Assembly: GCA_964534315.1 (NCBI GenBank) | Contig: CAZHOV010000016.1 | Location: forward strand, 1 to 50,696 | Source of the DNA: CAZHOV01 sp964534315 | Lineage (GTDB): Bacteria; Bacteroidota; Bacteroidia; Chitinophagales; Saprospiraceae | DNA length: 50,696 nucleotides | Reading direction: 5' to 3' | In this document: positions 23,004-31,332 of the stretch, in pieces | How positions within the stretch are numbered: position 1 is the first letter of the stretch | Layout of the letters: every line of letters begins with the position of its first letter | Program-made: the position numbers and the translations under genes | The notes under the pieces: generated by a model | Databases searched by the model: none | Told to the model about the DNA's origin: nothing | Seen by the model: the letters and a program-made list of their open reading frames with translations, nothing else

Positions 23004-25250
23004 ATGGCCAATCCCTCCACGTTCGAAAAAAAATACACCTTTTGCCGCATCTGCGAATCGCTCTGTGGCCTGGAAGTCACCTTACAAGATAATGAAGTGG
23101 TCAAGATCATGCCTGACGATCAACACGTTGCCACCAGGGGCTTCGGCTGCCCGAAAGGGCTAAAACAGCACCATCTCTATAGCTCACCAGACAGATTATT
23201 ATACCCGATGAAGCGGGAAGGTAGTGAATGGAAAAGAGCTTCCTGGGATCAAGTTAACCAAGAAATCGGTCAAAAAGTAAAACATATTCGAGAAACCTAT
23301 GGGCCAGATTCTATAGCCATGTATGTAGGAACAGCAGCAGGTTTTGGGGTTTTACATCCTGTTTTTGCACAAGGGTTTATGGATGGCATCGGCTCGGGAA
23401 GTATGTATGCTTCAGCTTCTCAGGATTGCAGCAATAAATTTGCCGTAGCTGAGCAGATGTATGGTTTTCCATTCACCCAGCCTTTTCCAGACCTGCATAA
23501 CACCAATTGCCTGATCATTATCGGAGCCAATCCGGTCGTATCCAAATGGTCATTTTTACAGGTGCCCAATCCAAGCAAACACCTCAAGGAAATGGAAGCC
23601 CGGGGAGCCAAAATCTTTGTCGTTGATCCTCGGAAAACAGAAACGGCTAAGGTTGCCGGATCTCATGTCTTTATTCATCCGAATACAGATGTCTTTTTCT
23701 TTCTGGCTTTCTTGCATGAATTGATTCGGATAGATGGCATCAATCATGAGCGGGTCCACCAATACATGCGCGGTTACGATAAACTGGAGGTATTGGTTAA
23801 AACGTGGACACCAGAAAAAGCTGCCGAAGTGACGAATATTCCCGCCGATACGCTCCGTAGTATGGTCAAAGCTTACGCAGAAGCGGATGGCGCCGCCTTT
23901 TATTGCTCTACCGGCGTTAATATGGGTACTAACGGGTCGTTGGCCTTTTGGCTCATGGAATGCATCAATGCCATTTCGGGCAACCTGGATAAAAAAGGAG
24001 GAACATTAGTTGGAAAAGGAGTAATTGATTTTCCAAAATTCGGCAAAAAGAATGGTATTTTGGTCAAAGACGACCGCTCTCGAATTGGAAATTTACGAAA
24101 AGTAAATGATGCCTTCGCCGGCGGAGTGTTGGCGGATGAGATTTTGACTCCAGGAAAAAATCAAATTAAGGCATTATTTGTAACCGGTGGCAATCCATTG
24201 CTAACGATGGCCGATTCCAATAAATTGAGAAAAGCTTTCCAGCAGCTCGACCTATTGGTCTGTCTGGATATCCAGCCAAGTGAAACGGCTACTGTAGGAC
24301 ATTACATGCTACCCTGTACTTCTCCGTTGGAGCGTCCGGATTTACCATTTATTTTTCCACTTATGCTCGGCTTGCAAGCCAAACCCTACATACAGGCGAC
24401 CAGAAAGATCGTCGACTCAAAAGGGGAACAGCGAGATGAAGCCACGATTTATCTGGACTTAGCCAAGGCTAGCGGCATTAATATCTTTGATTCAGGTATC
24501 GCTCAAAAATTCTTTGAATTCACCAAATGGATCGCTTCTTTTTGGAAAAAGAAAGGGCAGCAGCCGGGTATTCCCCAGGAATTTGTACTCAATCTCCTGC
24601 TTCGAGTCACCCGGCAAGGTAGCTTCAAAGGTTTACTTAGAAAACCGCATGGTAAGCTGAGGCCTCCACACCGTGAAAATTCATTTCTGGGCGAACGTGT
24701 TTATACCGATGATGGACTAGTACAGCTAGCTCCGGAGGTCTTGATGGATGCCACTAAAAAATTGGAATTAGATTTTCATGCAGCATTAGCGTCAAAAAAT
24801 AAGTTTAAACTCATCACTAAACGTGCCGTCACCACCCACAATTCCTGGACCCATAATTTTGGAGATTTTGTGGATGGTGAGCGCTTTTCCAATTACCTGT
24901 ATATGCATCCGGATGACGCAGAACGATTAGGTTTTGAAAATAAGGCTTTGGTGGATGTCACCTCGGAAACGGCTACAGTCCGTTTGCCCGTCAAGATCTT
25001 GCACGATCTGCAACCTGGTGTTGTTGCCCTACCTCACGGCTGGGGCCACCAGTCTTCAAAATTATCTGTAGCAAAGAAAACCAAAGGGGTAAATGTCAAT
25101 ATTCTTGCAGCCAGCGGTCCCGATAAAATCGAACAGATTTCCGGCATGGCCCACTTAACAGGCATCCCTGTAGAAATCAAACCCGCAGCAGGACCTTTTG
25201 CAGAAGATAGCTGGAGTGGATTGCCAGAAGATGCGATGAGGGTGGATTGA
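23004..25250 (+). CDS. Molybdopterin-dependent oxidoreductase with [4Fe-4S] cluster (single subunit)
   Basis: The protein has 748 residues. The N-terminal cluster motif is Cys14-x2-Cys17-x3-Cys21-x27-Cys49 (FCRICESLCGL ... GFGCPKG). Residues 60-560 are the molybdopterin oxidoreductase core, including YVGTAAGFG, IGANPVVSKWS, FVVDPRKTETA and FVTGGNPLLTMAD. SQDCSNK (Cys142) lies where formate dehydrogenase-type and Nap-type enzymes carry the Mo/W ligand. Residues 630-748 are the molybdopterin dinucleotide-binding domain (MHPDDAERLGF, LPHGWGHQ). No twin-arginine signal is present, so it is probably cytoplasmic. The reaction is unknown: formate dehydrogenase-like or another oxidoreductase. No partner subunit is encoded alongside. 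Confidence 0.88.
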   Translation: MANPSTFEKKYTFCRICESLCGLEVTLQDNEVVKIMPDDQHVATRGFGCPKGLKQHHLYSSPDRLLYPMKREGSEWKRASWDQVNQEIGQKVKHIRETYGPDSIAMYVGTAAGFGVLHPVFAQGFMDGIGSGSMYASASQDCSNKFAVAEQMYGFPFTQPFPDLHNTNCLIIIGANPVVSKWSFLQVPNPSKHLKEMEARGAKIFVVDPRKTETAKVAGSHVFIHPNTDVFFFLAFLHELIRIDGINHERVHQYMRGYDKLEVLVKTWTPEKAAEVTNIPADTLRSMVKAYAEADGAAFYCSTGVNMGTNGSLAFWLMECINAISGNLDKKGGTLVGKGVIDFPKFGKKNGILVKDDRSRIGNLRKVNDAFAGGVLADEILTPGKNQIKALFVTGGNPLLTMADSNKLRKAFQQLDLLVCLDIQPSETATVGHYMLPCTSPLERPDLPFIFPLMLGLQAKPYIQATRKIVDSKGEQRDEATIYLDLAKASGINIFDSGIAQKFFEFTKWIASFWKKKGQQPGIPQEFVLNLLLRVTRQGSFKGLLRKPHGKLRPPHRENSFLGERVYTDDGLVQLAPEVLMDATKKLELDFHAALASKNKFKLITKRAVTTHNSWTHNFGDFVDGERFSNYLYMHPDDAERLGFENKALVDVTSETATVRLPVKILHDLQPGVVALPHGWGHQSSKLSVAKKTKGVNVNILAASGPDKIEQISGMAHLTGIPVEIKPAAGPFAEDSWSGLPEDAMRVD

Positions 25251-25352
25251 CAGATTAAATGAAATATAGAATGAAAGAAAATTATCAATTTTCCTTGGTT
25301 TTACCATGGGAATCTCATGGCTTCTATTTTTCCAGATAATAATTAAATCTTT

Positions 25353-26378
25353 TCATTCCCTTTTCATTCCCTTTTCATTTGAACTGAGAAGTTGCTTTGT
25401 TTCCTCCCACAGTCTCTTGCCCTCGTTTTCGTCATATGTTTTTTCATCCATCAGCTTTTGAGTCATCATGTGAAGGTATATATTGGTCTGGCCTTCCACT
25501 TCCTTTCCTGCAGCAAGATAGACGTAAGGGCGGGCTGCTTTTTTGGGATCCTGGAAAAAAATGGAGAAAATAAACCGCATGAAGCTCTTTAGTAAAGGAG
25601 GAGCATCGCGGATGATATTGGTATTCACTGCTCCAGGGCACATCGGATAGACCGCTACATCTACTTTGCCGTCTTTCATTAACCTTTTAGATAATTCTGT
25701 AGCGAACGTATTGAGTACCAGTTTAAAATAACTATAGCGATTGATCGATCCTTTAACACCGTATGGCTCGAATACGCCAAATTTATCCCAGTCAATCGGG
25801 GATGCGTTTCGATGAGAATCTGAAGAAGTAATGATAATTCTGGGAATGGAGGGATGGGGTGATTGGGGGGACGTGGATGGATAGATAGTGTTGGGGATGG
25901 TACCATCTTTCAGCAGACGGTTGAGAAAGACATATTTGGCGACATAGTTTACCATAAACATCTCATCTAGCCCCAGTTTGGTTTTTCTTGCCTTTGGTGG
26001 GGCTAAACCTGCATTGCAAACGATTATGTCTAATTTGATATTCTTTGCCTTAAGCTCATCACATAGGGCATAAATAGAGTCGATATCTGAAAGGTCGACA
26101 TACATCATTTCTACCGTATCGGAGCCGGTCAATTCTTTTATCTTTTCGCCGGCTTCAGGTATAGCGCTTCTGCAGGCCATGATCAGATTGGCGCCCCGTT
26201 TGGCGTATTCCTCAGCAACAGCAAAGCCGATACCCGAATTGGCTCCTGTGATCAGGCAAGTTTTTCCATCTAAGCGGTCGTTATCATTGATGTCACGGAT
26301 ATTCTGCTTTGTCCGGAATAATTCCTGAACTCCCACCAAAACGGCTTCGACCGGATTTTTGAATCTTCCTTTTACCAT
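25353..26378 (-). CDS. Short-chain dehydrogenase/reductase with a low-complexity insertion
   Basis: The ATG at 26378 (MVKGRFKNPVEAV) is preferred to the TTG at 26399. The 341-residue protein has the SDR nucleotide motif TGANSGIG (44-51), CNAG (about 121-124), a Ser in TSSDSH and the YSYFK catalytic Tyr/Lys (215-219). It resembles retinol-dehydrogenase/protochlorophyllide-reductase-like SDRs. Residues about 160-179 (TIPNTIYPSTSPQSPHPSIP) are a Ser/Pro-rich insertion before the Ser strand, encoded by a G-rich, repeat-like stretch at 25842-25901 on the plus strand. The C-terminal EKGMKRE is encoded by an 11-bp direct repeat. Substrate unknown. Confidence 0.85.
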   Translation of the reverse strand: MVKGRFKNPVEAVLVGVQELFRTKQNIRDINDNDRLDGKTCLITGANSGIGFAVAEEYAKRGANLIMACRSAIPEAGEKIKELTGSDTVEMMYVDLSDIDSIYALCDELKAKNIKLDIIVCNAGLAPPKARKTKLGLDEMFMVNYVAKYVFLNRLLKDGTIPNTIYPSTSPQSPHPSIPRIIITSSDSHRNASPIDWDKFGVFEPYGVKGSINRYSYFKLVLNTFATELSKRLMKDGKVDVAVYPMCPGAVNTNIIRDAPPLLKSFMRFIFSIFFQDPKKAARPYVYLAAGKEVEGQTNIYLHMMTQKLMDEKTYDENEGKRLWEETKQLLSSNEKGMKRE

Positions 26379-26482
26379 TTTTGTTATTTTTTGTAGCAAG
26401 ATAAGGATTACCTGTTATTCAAAAAATTTGGCTTCTGGTTTATCCGGAAATCGATTAAATTTTTAAATTACCCTAAAAAAAT

Positions 26483-26752
26483 ATGCAAACAATACGTATA
26501 AATATATCCGGACGAGTACAAGGGGTTTGGTTTAGAGCCAGCACCAAACATAAAGCGCAGGAATTTGATATTACGGGCTGGGTAAAGAACGAACCGGACG
26601 GCATGGTAACTATTGAAGCCACCGGAGAGCAAGCCGCTCTTGACCAGTTAGTCAGTTGGTGCCATGAAGGTTCAACACACGCCAGGGTTGAAAAAGTACA
26701 CGTTGAAATAATTGAGTTCAAAAACTACCCCACTTTTGATGTGATCAGATAA
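26483..26752 (+). CDS. acyP: Acylphosphatase
   Basis: The 89-residue protein has the normal family length. It has the phosphate-binding GRVQGVWFR loop with the catalytic Arg (residues 10-18) and GWVKNEPDGMV with the catalytic Asn (about 32-42). It hydrolyses the carboxyl-phosphate bond of acylphosphates in the cytoplasm. It is followed by a GNAT gene 11 bp downstream, probably co-transcribed. Confidence 0.93.
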   Translation: MQTIRINISGRVQGVWFRASTKHKAQEFDITGWVKNEPDGMVTIEATGEQAALDQLVSWCHEGSTHARVEKVHVEIIEFKNYPTFDVIR

Positions 26753-26763
26753 CCGGCAATCAT

Positions 26764-27321
26764 ATGAACCCCCAACTGGAAATATTAAGGTCAGATCCCG
26801 ATATTACTAAATTATTGGAATTACAAAGCATCAATCTCGAGCAGAGCCTTGAACAGACAGAAGTCGATCAGCAGGGTTTTGTGACTGTTTTACATACACC
26901 AGAATTGATTAAAAAATTTATGGCTTTAGCTCCTCAGGTTGTTGCCCAATATGGAGATGAATTAATTGGTTATTCACTTTCCATGCATCCTTTGCTAAGG
27001 GATGAAATTCCCATATTGATTCCCATGTTCAATTTGTTTGACCAGCTCATTTACAACGAAAAACCGCTCAATACTTACACGTATATAGTCAATGGCCAGA
27101 TTTGTGTAGATAAACCCTGGCGTGGCAAAGGGTTGTTTGAAAAACTCTACCAAAAACAAAAAGAAGCCCTTCAGGAAGACTATGAAATGATTATAACGGA
27201 AATTGCTACGCGTAATCAGCGCTCTTTGCGAGCTCACTACCGCTTAGGATTCGAGAAATTGGCCAATTATTCTTCTGGCGGAGAACACTGGGAAGTCATC
27301 ATATGGGATTGGGGAAGTTGA
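26764..27321 (+). CDS. GNAT-family N-acetyltransferase
   Basis: The 185-residue protein has a GNAT fold. VAQYGDELIGYSLSM is the central strand; VDKPWRGKGLFEKLYQKQKE (about 118-137) has the acetyl-CoA-binding R-G-K-G pattern; ATRNQRSLRAHYRLGFEKL is the C-terminal segment common in this family. Acceptor unknown. It starts 11 bp after the acylphosphatase gene. Immediately after its stop is an 8-bp repeat (27324-27347). Confidence 0.82.
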   Translation: MNPQLEILRSDPDITKLLELQSINLEQSLEQTEVDQQGFVTVLHTPELIKKFMALAPQVVAQYGDELIGYSLSMHPLLRDEIPILIPMFNLFDQLIYNEKPLNTYTYIVNGQICVDKPWRGKGLFEKLYQKQKEALQEDYEMIITEIATRNQRSLRAHYRLGFEKLANYSSGGEHWEVIIWDWGS

Positions 27322-27323
27322 CG

Positions 27324-27347
27324 AGGTGTCCAGGTGTCCGGGTGACT
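27324..27347. repeat. Short GGTGTCCA tandem repeat after the GNAT stop
   Basis: Three 8-bp units (AGGTGTCC, AGGTGTCC, GGGTGACT) lie directly after the stop codon. Unit size and GGTG-rich composition resemble the repeats at 1-93 and 4141-4185. Confidence 0.5.
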
Positions 27348-27404
27348 TGGAATTAAGAATGAAGGCTATCACCAGATATTTCTAACATTCAAAGAACCGA
27401 ACAG

Positions 27405-28310
27405 ATGAGTTTTCAATTAGAACAAAAAGGCCTTCTGGAACAAGAGATCAATGACGTACTGAACGAACAGAAAAATAGTATCCTGCACGAATTAGAAAAT
27501 ACGGAAGATATCCACGAATCGATTCATGAGATCCGGAAATCATGTAAAAGGATGCGGGCGGTGTTCCGGTTAGTTCGCTTTGCTATTGGTGAAGAGGCAT
27601 ACCGGGCCAGAAACATCTTTATCCGTAATTTCTCAAGAGAGCTTTCCGAACTGCGAGATGCAACAGCCTTGATGGAAACTTTAGAAAAACTGGGAAATGC
27701 TCCTTTTATCGCTTCCCGCCCGATCTATCTTACGCCGCTCATTCATCGGCTGGAAACGGTCAGAGAAGCGAAAATGCAAGCATGGAGATTGGAGGGGAAA
27801 TCTTTTGACCAACTAAGGGATGTGATAGAAAAGAACCAGGATCTCATTCGGTTTATGCCATTTGAACCGGTTTTTCACAACCATTTGGCAGCTAGCATGG
27901 CAAAAGTCTATGGAAGAGCTTACCGCGCTTTTCAAGAAGTGTTGATCATTCCGCACGAAGATATGGTCCACAAATGGCGGAAGCGCGCCAAATACCTCCA
28001 ATTTCACTTTCAACTACTGAAGAGAACCTGGGAGCCCATTTTTTCTTCCTACTACACCGAACTCTCAAAGTGCTCGAGTATGCTAGGGTATTTTCATGAC
28101 CTTGACGTATTGATGGAGGAAATGCAACAGGGCAACCTTCAAAATATAGATAAAGAAACCGAAGAGCATCTATACCTCGCCTGCGATCTTTCTCAACTTG
28201 AATTGCTACACGATATAATTCCGCTTGGAAAATTACTTTTTGCAGAACAACCAAAGGCCTTTGAACGGAGGATGGAGATTTATTTAAAAGAAAAACACCC
28301 CTCTCGCTAA
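27405..28310 (+). CDS. CHAD-domain protein
   Basis: The 301-residue protein is largely helical. HESIHEIRKSCKRMRAVFRL (about 37-56) and VHKWRKRAKYLQFHFQLLKR (about 187-206) are the two conserved His/Arg/Lys-rich helices of the CHAD fold, which binds inorganic polyphosphate. No CYTH triphosphatase domain is fused. The last eight codons and the stop lie inside the left arm of the terminator at 28283-28338. It is probably cytoplasmic and linked to polyphosphate; this is inferred from the family. Confidence 0.85.
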   Translation: MSFQLEQKGLLEQEINDVLNEQKNSILHELENTEDIHESIHEIRKSCKRMRAVFRLVRFAIGEEAYRARNIFIRNFSRELSELRDATALMETLEKLGNAPFIASRPIYLTPLIHRLETVREAKMQAWRLEGKSFDQLRDVIEKNQDLIRFMPFEPVFHNHLAASMAKVYGRAYRAFQEVLIIPHEDMVHKWRKRAKYLQFHFQLLKRTWEPIFSSYYTELSKCSSMLGYFHDLDVLMEEMQQGNLQNIDKETEEHLYLACDLSQLELLHDIIPLGKLLFAEQPKAFERRMEIYLKEKHPSR

Positions 28311-28338
28311 CTATCGAGAGGGGTGTTTTTCTTTTAAA
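28283..28338. terminator. 24-bp perfect-stem bidirectional terminator
   Basis: A 24-nt arm (28283-28306) is perfectly complementary to 28315-28338, with loop CTAACTAT. The core is ACACCCCTCTCG/CGAGAGGGGTGT flanked by A-rich and T-rich ends on both sides, so it works for both the CHAD gene (+) and the convergent T9SS-cargo gene (-). The left arm overlaps the CHAD coding end and stop codon. Confidence 0.95.
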
Positions 28339-28350
28339 TATTATAAATAA

Positions 28351-30738
28351 TTATTGCTTGATCAACTTAATGATCTTTTCCTCGTTATTAGCTGTCGTCA
28401 TTTTCACGAAGTAAACCCCGCTTACCCATTTATTGCCAATCGTTAAGGTACCTTCCTCATTCACTTCATAAGAAGCTAATTGTTGCCCTACCATATTCAG
28501 TATGGTGATGGTTCCATCAGAAATTCCATCCATCTTATAATTGATCAGAAAAGAAGAAGCTGACGGATTGGGGAATACCTCAAGATCTAAACCACCGTCG
28601 AAAAGGGTGTTCGTAGACACCACCTCTCCTTCTTGACCTTCTGTAACTAGCAGTGCATCAACAGCAGCCTCTACCAGATTTCCACTTCCGTCCAAATCAG
28701 ACGTTCGCAGAGAAATCGTCATATCATCAGTCACCTCAAGGTAGTTTGACAGGGTATCCGAGAAAAAGGTCCAGGAATTTTGGGTTTCATCAATGGTGAT
28801 CAATAAAACCTGATCTGTACCATTATCTACATAGATATCCAATTGATCGTTAGGTGTATTAAAACCACTTTCATTATAAAACCAATGGTAAAATGAAATA
28901 ACCGGTTCATTATAGGTGCTTTCAAGTTCCATGACCGGAGAGGTTAATACAGTTTGGCCATCATCAACGTCGTCATCACCAACTCCTCCGCCACCATTAC
29001 CGGTGACGTAGCAGTCCACACCAATATCACCAGGTACATCATTATCGGGATTGGATGGGTCTCCACCTGAAAACGTTCCTACAGGCTCTCCTCTTTCCCA
29101 GGTGCCCGTTGCAGCATTTCCGGTCACCGCCCAGCCAAGATCAACGAAAAAGTCATCTTGGTAACCATCTTCCAATTCAATAATAAGGTCTTGATCTTCT
29201 GTCAGATTGAAGAAATCTTCAGCATGTAAATGGCCCCACTTTGCGGCAAATACGTTGTAAGAAGACCCTCCAATAACAGAATTTAACGTGAAGTTTCCGG
29301 ATGCATCGGAAGTCGCAGTATAATCGAGAATATTACTTTGGATTAGAATAGAGGCTCCCTGAATAGGACTTCCGTCCACAACACTAATGACCTGGCCGGT
29401 AACTACATAAGATTGAGGAGTTTCCAATTCTACGTTCAGGGTCGTTAATTCTCCATTTACTAAATCGACTGAAACAGTTTTAGAAAGATAGCCGGACCTT
29501 GTGAACGTTACATCAAAGGTGCCGGCCAATGCTTGTCCCGTTGCATACCTACCGTCAACGCCGGTATTGGCCAGGTTATCCTGATTGGAGTCGATAATTA
29601 CTTCTACATTAACCAGATTATTTCCATTATCAGCATCCGTAACTTTGCCTTCTAACCAGCAAGCTCTTACATAATCAGGCTCCAGAACGTAAAGTCCATT
29701 TCCGATATCTGATACCAATACCAAACCAGAAGGTAAATAAGGATAAGCCCCCCAAGCACCGTTAAAACCCGTATTATTGGGAATGTAAGTGTCAAAGTTA
29801 CCAACTTCAATAAGGTTTTCGGGTCGAGAACCATCTACGATAATACATCCGTCCGTGTAATAAGAAATAATCACATAGTCATCCCAAACGTGAGCATTGT
29901 GAGGAATAACTCCATCTCCTAAGGTAGTGACAGGTCGGAATTGATCAAGCGTGATAATATTGGACGGATCAGAAATGTCATAAGCACCCACAGGTGCATT
30001 CGCTACTTCATCTGTGGTAAAAAGTATCGTATTGTCATCTGATAACCAGGCATTGTGGGTAAAATCAGCCGCCGTTTGCTGAGAACCTAAAGTAACTGGG
30101 TTGGCCAAATTTGACACATCGTATATGGTAAATTCTCCGGCATAAATTTCGGAAGCGTATAATTTATTATCTCTTGCAAAAACGTCATGAGAATAAATAG
30201 GAGGACCATATCCCTCAAGGACGGGATTCCAGGAATCTGTTGCTACATCAAAATACAGCACTCCTCCGTTATTCAAATTCCCTCCGCACAGATACATCGT
30301 TCCAAATTCATCAATCCAAAGATTGTGGGAACTTTCATGAACTCCACCTATATCGTTGTAGACAGGCTTCCAATAATACCAGTCGTCATCAGTTAGATTG
30401 GGTAAGTTTTCAAGATTGACGATCAATAGCCCTTCATCCGTCGCGTCACTGATCACATAAGCATAGTGATCCCATGTTTTAATGTCTCTCCAGGTGGTAT
30501 TTTGGCCTGGAATAGAAGCAACCTCCTGAGGATTAGAAGGATCCGCCAGGCTTACAATGGAAAAGGTACCGCGAGTTCCGACGAGCGCATATTCGGTGCC
30601 GTCAGTATCAGTCCATCCCCAGACATCGCTGAGACTTTCGTTGTAACCTAAATCGCCAACATAAGTCATATTTAATTGGGCAAAAGAAGTGGTGAGACCG
30701 CAAAAAAGAAGAAATAGTAGTAAGAATTGTTTTTTCAT
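28351..30738 (-). CDS. Choice-of-anchor B (LVIVD-repeat) secreted protein with T9SS sorting domain
   Basis: The protein has 795 residues with a signal peptide (MKKQFLLLFLLFCGLTTSFAQ). Residues 20-360 are an LVIVD-type beta-propeller (e.g. GTRGTFSIVSLADPSNPQEV, IYDVSNLANPVTLGSQ, GLYVLEP). Two carboxypeptidase-regulatory-like beta-sandwich domains follow (about 365-445 and 446-525). A domain with a GDIGVDCYVTGN segment (about 540-700) resembles jelly-roll modules of T9SS cargo. The T9SS type A domain is at the C-terminus (VFPNPSASSFLINYKMDG ... GVYFVKMTTA). It is probably a surface or released protein with a binding role. It ends at the strong convergent terminator. Confidence 0.82.
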   Translation of the reverse strand: MKKQFLLLFLLFCGLTTSFAQLNMTYVGDLGYNESLSDVWGWTDTDGTEYALVGTRGTFSIVSLADPSNPQEVASIPGQNTTWRDIKTWDHYAYVISDATDEGLLIVNLENLPNLTDDDWYYWKPVYNDIGGVHESSHNLWIDEFGTMYLCGGNLNNGGVLYFDVATDSWNPVLEGYGPPIYSHDVFARDNKLYASEIYAGEFTIYDVSNLANPVTLGSQQTAADFTHNAWLSDDNTILFTTDEVANAPVGAYDISDPSNIITLDQFRPVTTLGDGVIPHNAHVWDDYVIISYYTDGCIIVDGSRPENLIEVGNFDTYIPNNTGFNGAWGAYPYLPSGLVLVSDIGNGLYVLEPDYVRACWLEGKVTDADNGNNLVNVEVIIDSNQDNLANTGVDGRYATGQALAGTFDVTFTRSGYLSKTVSVDLVNGELTTLNVELETPQSYVVTGQVISVVDGSPIQGASILIQSNILDYTATSDASGNFTLNSVIGGSSYNVFAAKWGHLHAEDFFNLTEDQDLIIELEDGYQDDFFVDLGWAVTGNAATGTWERGEPVGTFSGGDPSNPDNDVPGDIGVDCYVTGNGGGGVGDDDVDDGQTVLTSPVMELESTYNEPVISFYHWFYNESGFNTPNDQLDIYVDNGTDQVLLITIDETQNSWTFFSDTLSNYLEVTDDMTISLRTSDLDGSGNLVEAAVDALLVTEGQEGEVVSTNTLFDGGLDLEVFPNPSASSFLINYKMDGISDGTITILNMVGQQLASYEVNEEGTLTIGNKWVSGVYFVKMTTANNEEKIIKLIKQ

Positions 30739-30766
30739 GTTAAAATTTTTTCTAAAGTTTTCCCAA

Positions 30767-30829
30767 AAAAAATAAAACTCTTTCCGAGAGATTGATCAAC
30801 TATGTTGAGCCGACCTCAAGAAAGAGTTT
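30767..30829 (-). terminator. Terminator of the miaA-thioesterase unit
   Basis: AAACTCTTTC and GAAAGAGTTT (30820-30829) form a 10-bp stem with a nested TTGAG/CTCAA hairpin in the loop. On the minus strand it is followed by TTTTATTTTTTTT. It lies 71 bp after the stop of the thioesterase gene and just before the next minus-strand gene. Confidence 0.75.
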
Positions 30830-30900
30830 AGTTTTCTGGAAATTCCATAACAATGATTCGGTGAAAATTCATACAAATATATGAAAGATATTTCATGTTG

Positions 30901-31332
30901 TTAACTTTTAGGGATGATAGACACTGTCAACCTACTGACACAAACAAACTTATCGCGCTCATCTGTAATTTCAATACGCCAAACATGGACCGATCGGCCC
31001 ACCCGCTCCGGACTAACTTTTCCAAACACCTTCCCTTTAGCAACCGATCTCAAATGACTGGCATTGATCTCTATTCCCACGGGCGCGAATTTTTTTAGGT
31101 CGCTGATACACATAGCTGAAGCAATACTTCCCAGGGTTTCGGCCAGAACAGCAGACGCTCCTCCGTGTAAGATACCGTAAGGCTGATGTGTACGTCGGTC
31201 AACAGGCATGGATGCAATGAGGTAGTCATTGCCTTTTTCGATAAACTCGATATCAAGATGCTCTCCCATGGTATTTTTACTCATCTTATTGAGATCATCC
31301 AGGCTAAAAGCGTTTTTCCAGATCTGATTCAT
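30901..31332 (-). CDS. Hotdog-fold thioesterase (PaaI/YdiI-like)
   Basis: The protein has 143 residues. YGILHGGASAVLAETLGS (52-69) is the active-site helix of the PaaI/YdiI group, with the catalytic Glu in LAETLGS. In E. coli the YdiI/MenI type acts on DHNA-CoA in menaquinone synthesis, but this genome appears to use the futalosine route (mqnD at 39666), which has no such intermediate, so another acyl-CoA is more likely. Its ATG overlaps the miaA stop by 4 bp (ATGA), indicating translational coupling. Confidence 0.85.
   Translation of the reverse strand: MNQIWKNAFSLDDLNKMSKNTMGEHLDIEFIEKGNDYLIASMPVDRRTHQPYGILHGGASAVLAETLGSIASAMCISDLKKFAPVGIEINASHLRSVAKGKVFGKVSPERVGRSVHVWRIEITDERDKFVCVSRLTVSIIPKS

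Noticed and set aside
25304..25320. Terminator between the molybdopterin oxidoreductase and the SDR (CCATG/CATGG hairpin)
   Set aside because: The stem is only 5 bp; too weak to list although a T-rich stretch follows.
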